Shown piece after piece: positions 5,651 to 6,601 of a stretch of DNA of 6,601 nucleotides. This stretch comes from Igneacidithiobacillus copahuensis. Its GTDB lineage: Bacteria; Pseudomonadota; Gammaproteobacteria; Acidithiobacillales; Acidithiobacillaceae. The stretch spans positions 1 to 6,601 of the forward strand of contig NZ_JAAXYO010000050.1 in assembly GCF_018854015.1 (NCBI RefSeq). Direction: 5' to 3'. The notes under the pieces are model-generated. The model was given only the letters and a program-made list of their open reading frames with translations. It was not told where the DNA came from and did no database searches. Each line of letters begins with the position of its first letter. Positions within the stretch are counted from its first letter, which is position 1. The position numbers and the translations under genes are program-made.

Positions 5651-5680
5651 AGCGGCTTGGACACACCAGGCCGCTTTATT
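5651..5680 (+). terminator. Intrinsic terminator or attenuator between the two paralogous genes
   Basis: AGCGGCTTGG (5651-5660) pairs with CCAGGCCGCT (5666-5675) in a 10-bp stem (one G-T pair) with the 5-base loop ACACA, followed by TTATT. It begins 9 bases after the stop of protein A and ends 28 bases before the start of protein B. It would end most transcripts after the first gene and let only a share continue, giving more of protein A than of protein B and the ATPase. Confidence 0.7.
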
Positions 5681-5707
5681 AGAAAGTCCGATTTCGAGGG
5701 CATCGAG

Positions 5708-6478
5708 ATGACAAACGAACCAACGCAAAAACGACATGGCCCTATGTCGATTGAGCAAATACTGAAAGTCGACCAGCGCATCCAGAGGATGGCAGAGAAC
5801 GCAGCCCCTTCTCTTGTCTCCGATAGACATGTAGTGCCGGTCCTTGCTGAAAAAATTGCTCGTACAATGGCCTACCATAAAAGCATCCCAGATTCCTCCT
5901 ATATTCAGGAACTGGTGCTGGAGTCTTTCAACATAAAAACCGCTCGGCGCATTGTGAAGAAGGCCAGGGCCTTGGCCGCCGCCATCGAAGTGCCTGTCGT
6001 AATTCATCAGCCTACTGCCAGTCCAACGCCTGCGCCCGTAGTAACGCCAGCGTCAGTGCCCGCGCCAACATCTGGTGGTGGTAGTAGTAGTGGTGGTGGT
6101 GGTAGTGGTGGGGTAGTAGGAAAAGAAAAAACGGTAGAAGCTGCCGAGAAACATGCACCGGCTTCCGCACAACCGGAACCAGTCATCCAGCTTCGGAACG
6201 GCGACGAAAATCAGGCCGGAGACGTGTGGGTCGAGAAGGCACGGAAATACGTACCGAAGTCCAAGCTCATATCCGGCTTTAGAAAGCTGAACGGGGACGT
6301 TTGGGACGCCGAGAAGAGGGAATTCATCCCTGGGAACTCCATAAAACACGGACATGTGCGCATCGAGGACGGATGGCAGTGGCATTCGAGCCTGCGCATG
6401 TATCGCAACCCGGACAGGAACGTGCCTGACCCTTGGGAATCGGACGATCCAGAAATCAATAGGCTGTACCGTGATTGA
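5708..6478 (+). CDS. Protein B: DNA-binding-like domain, Gly/Ser linker and 25-residue C-terminal repeats
   Basis: This 256-residue protein is of no family that I recognise. The ATG at 5708 follows GAGGG by 7 bases; an in-frame TTG at 5657 lies inside the terminator stem and is rejected. Residues 12-93 are a paralogue of protein A, with the same basic helix (KTARRIVKKARALA, 77-90). Residues 94-158 are a low-complexity Pro/Ala/Thr and Gly/Ser linker, including GGGSSSGGGGSGG (123-135). The C-terminal part has a 25-residue tandem repeat: GDVWVEKARKYVP (171-183), GDVWDAEKREFIP (196-208) and a looser third copy, DGWQWHSSLRMYRNP (221-235). The layout suggests a repeat-DNA binding head joined by a flexible arm to a separate interaction module, which could contact the ATPase encoded next. 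That is inference. Confidence 0.75.
   Translation: MTNEPTQKRHGPMSIEQILKVDQRIQRMAENAAPSLVSDRHVVPVLAEKIARTMAYHKSIPDSSYIQELVLESFNIKTARRIVKKARALAAAIEVPVVIHQPTASPTPAPVVTPASVPAPTSGGGSSSGGGGSGGVVGKEKTVEAAEKHAPASAQPEPVIQLRNGDENQAGDVWVEKARKYVPKSKLISGFRKLNGDVWDAEKREFIPGNSIKHGHVRIEDGWQWHSSLRMYRNPDRNVPDPWESDDPEINRLYRD
6074..6112 (+). repeat. GGT/AGT trinucleotide tract encoding the linker of protein B
   Basis: Thirteen consecutive codons are GGT or AGT (the last GGG): three GGT, three AGT, four GGT, then AGT, GGT and GGG, giving the Gly/Ser linker at residues 123-135. Such a tract can slip in steps of three bases and so vary the linker length without breaking the frame. Confidence 0.85.
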
Positions 6479-6545
6479 TGGCGAGATCAGTTCAGGCACA
6501 TCGGTATATAGGTTAGTCCTTAATCAATAGCTGAGGAGTTCGACA

Positions 6546-6601
6546 ATGAAACAACGGATCATTTTTTCTCATGGCGACAAGGGCGGCGTTGGCCAATGGC
6601 C
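6546..6601 (+). CDS. P-loop ATPase of the ParA/StbB/TraL type, 5' fragment cut by the window edge
   Basis: Only 18 codons are visible: MKQRIIFSHGDKGGVGQW. GAGGAG lies upstream of the ATG at normal spacing. A hydrophobic strand followed by GDKGGVG is the deviant Walker A start (KGG.GK[ST]) of ParA/MinD-like ATPases, including plasmid partition ParA and the StbB and TraL proteins of conjugative plasmids. The signature lysine K12 is present. The canonical Lys-Ser/Thr that should follow GVG is replaced by Gln-Trp, which would spoil nucleotide binding if real. The gene is 67 bases after protein B on the same strand and is probably the third gene of the operon. Identity as an ATPase gene is likely; whether it is intact is unknown. 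Confidence 0.65.
   Translation, partial: MKQRIIFSHGDKGGVGQW

Noticed and set aside
6053..6499. 148-residue minus-strand open frame with a poly-threonine stretch
   Set aside because: It is the shadow of protein B; the threonine run is the reverse complement of the GGT linker tract.
31..6601. CAATGGCC at both 31-38 and 6594-6601, as if the window closed on itself or flanked an insertion
   Set aside because: Eight bases can match by chance over this length, and the adjoining bases differ, so it is not evidence of circularity or a target duplication.

Overview
The window looks like an accessory region from a Gram-negative proteobacterium. The mix of a cytochrome P460-family c-type haem protein, an AcfC-like periplasmic binding protein and a plasmid-type maintenance module would suit an acidophilic chemolithotroph such as Acidithiobacillus. 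That assignment is inference from gene content, not from a marker gene. Base composition is patchy: about 1150-2800 is visibly AT-richer than the cytochrome, sulfotransferase and repeat regions on either side, so the window is probably a mosaic.

Left part (1-4662). A plus-strand cytochrome P460-family gene (364-960) has a good upstream promoter and a long, structured leader. It faces a convergent minus-strand block: a small four-helix membrane protein (1150-1653, own terminator), an AcfC-like solute-binding protein (1952-2725, own promoter), an ORF-free stretch bounded by a promoter and a terminator that reads as an unannotated structured RNA gene (about 2832-3098), a PAPS-dependent sulfotransferase (3149-4108), and an 89-residue helical protein (4393-4662). 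Between the membrane protein and the AcfC-like gene lies a cluster of tandem hairpins (1779-1855) with alternative pairings.

Right part (4663-6601). This is the most striking section. A gene-free stretch carries an imperfect hairpin followed by a sequence resembling the IncP-type nick site (a possible oriT). Two precise arrays of 11-bp direct repeats follow (7 and 8 units, different unit sequences, same closing sequence), then a degenerate in-register continuation and one isolated perfect unit. Immediately downstream, on the plus strand, are two paralogous small basic proteins (98 and 256 residues), separated by a strong intrinsic-terminator hairpin, and then the first 18 codons of a P-loop ATPase (KGGVG). 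Repeats with one-helical-turn spacing, DNA-binding candidates and a ParA/StbB-like ATPase match the plan of plasmid segregation loci, particularly the stb locus of R388-type plasmids, although the proteins are not recognisably Stb. I read it as a candidate partition/stability module with a duplicated repeat-binding protein.
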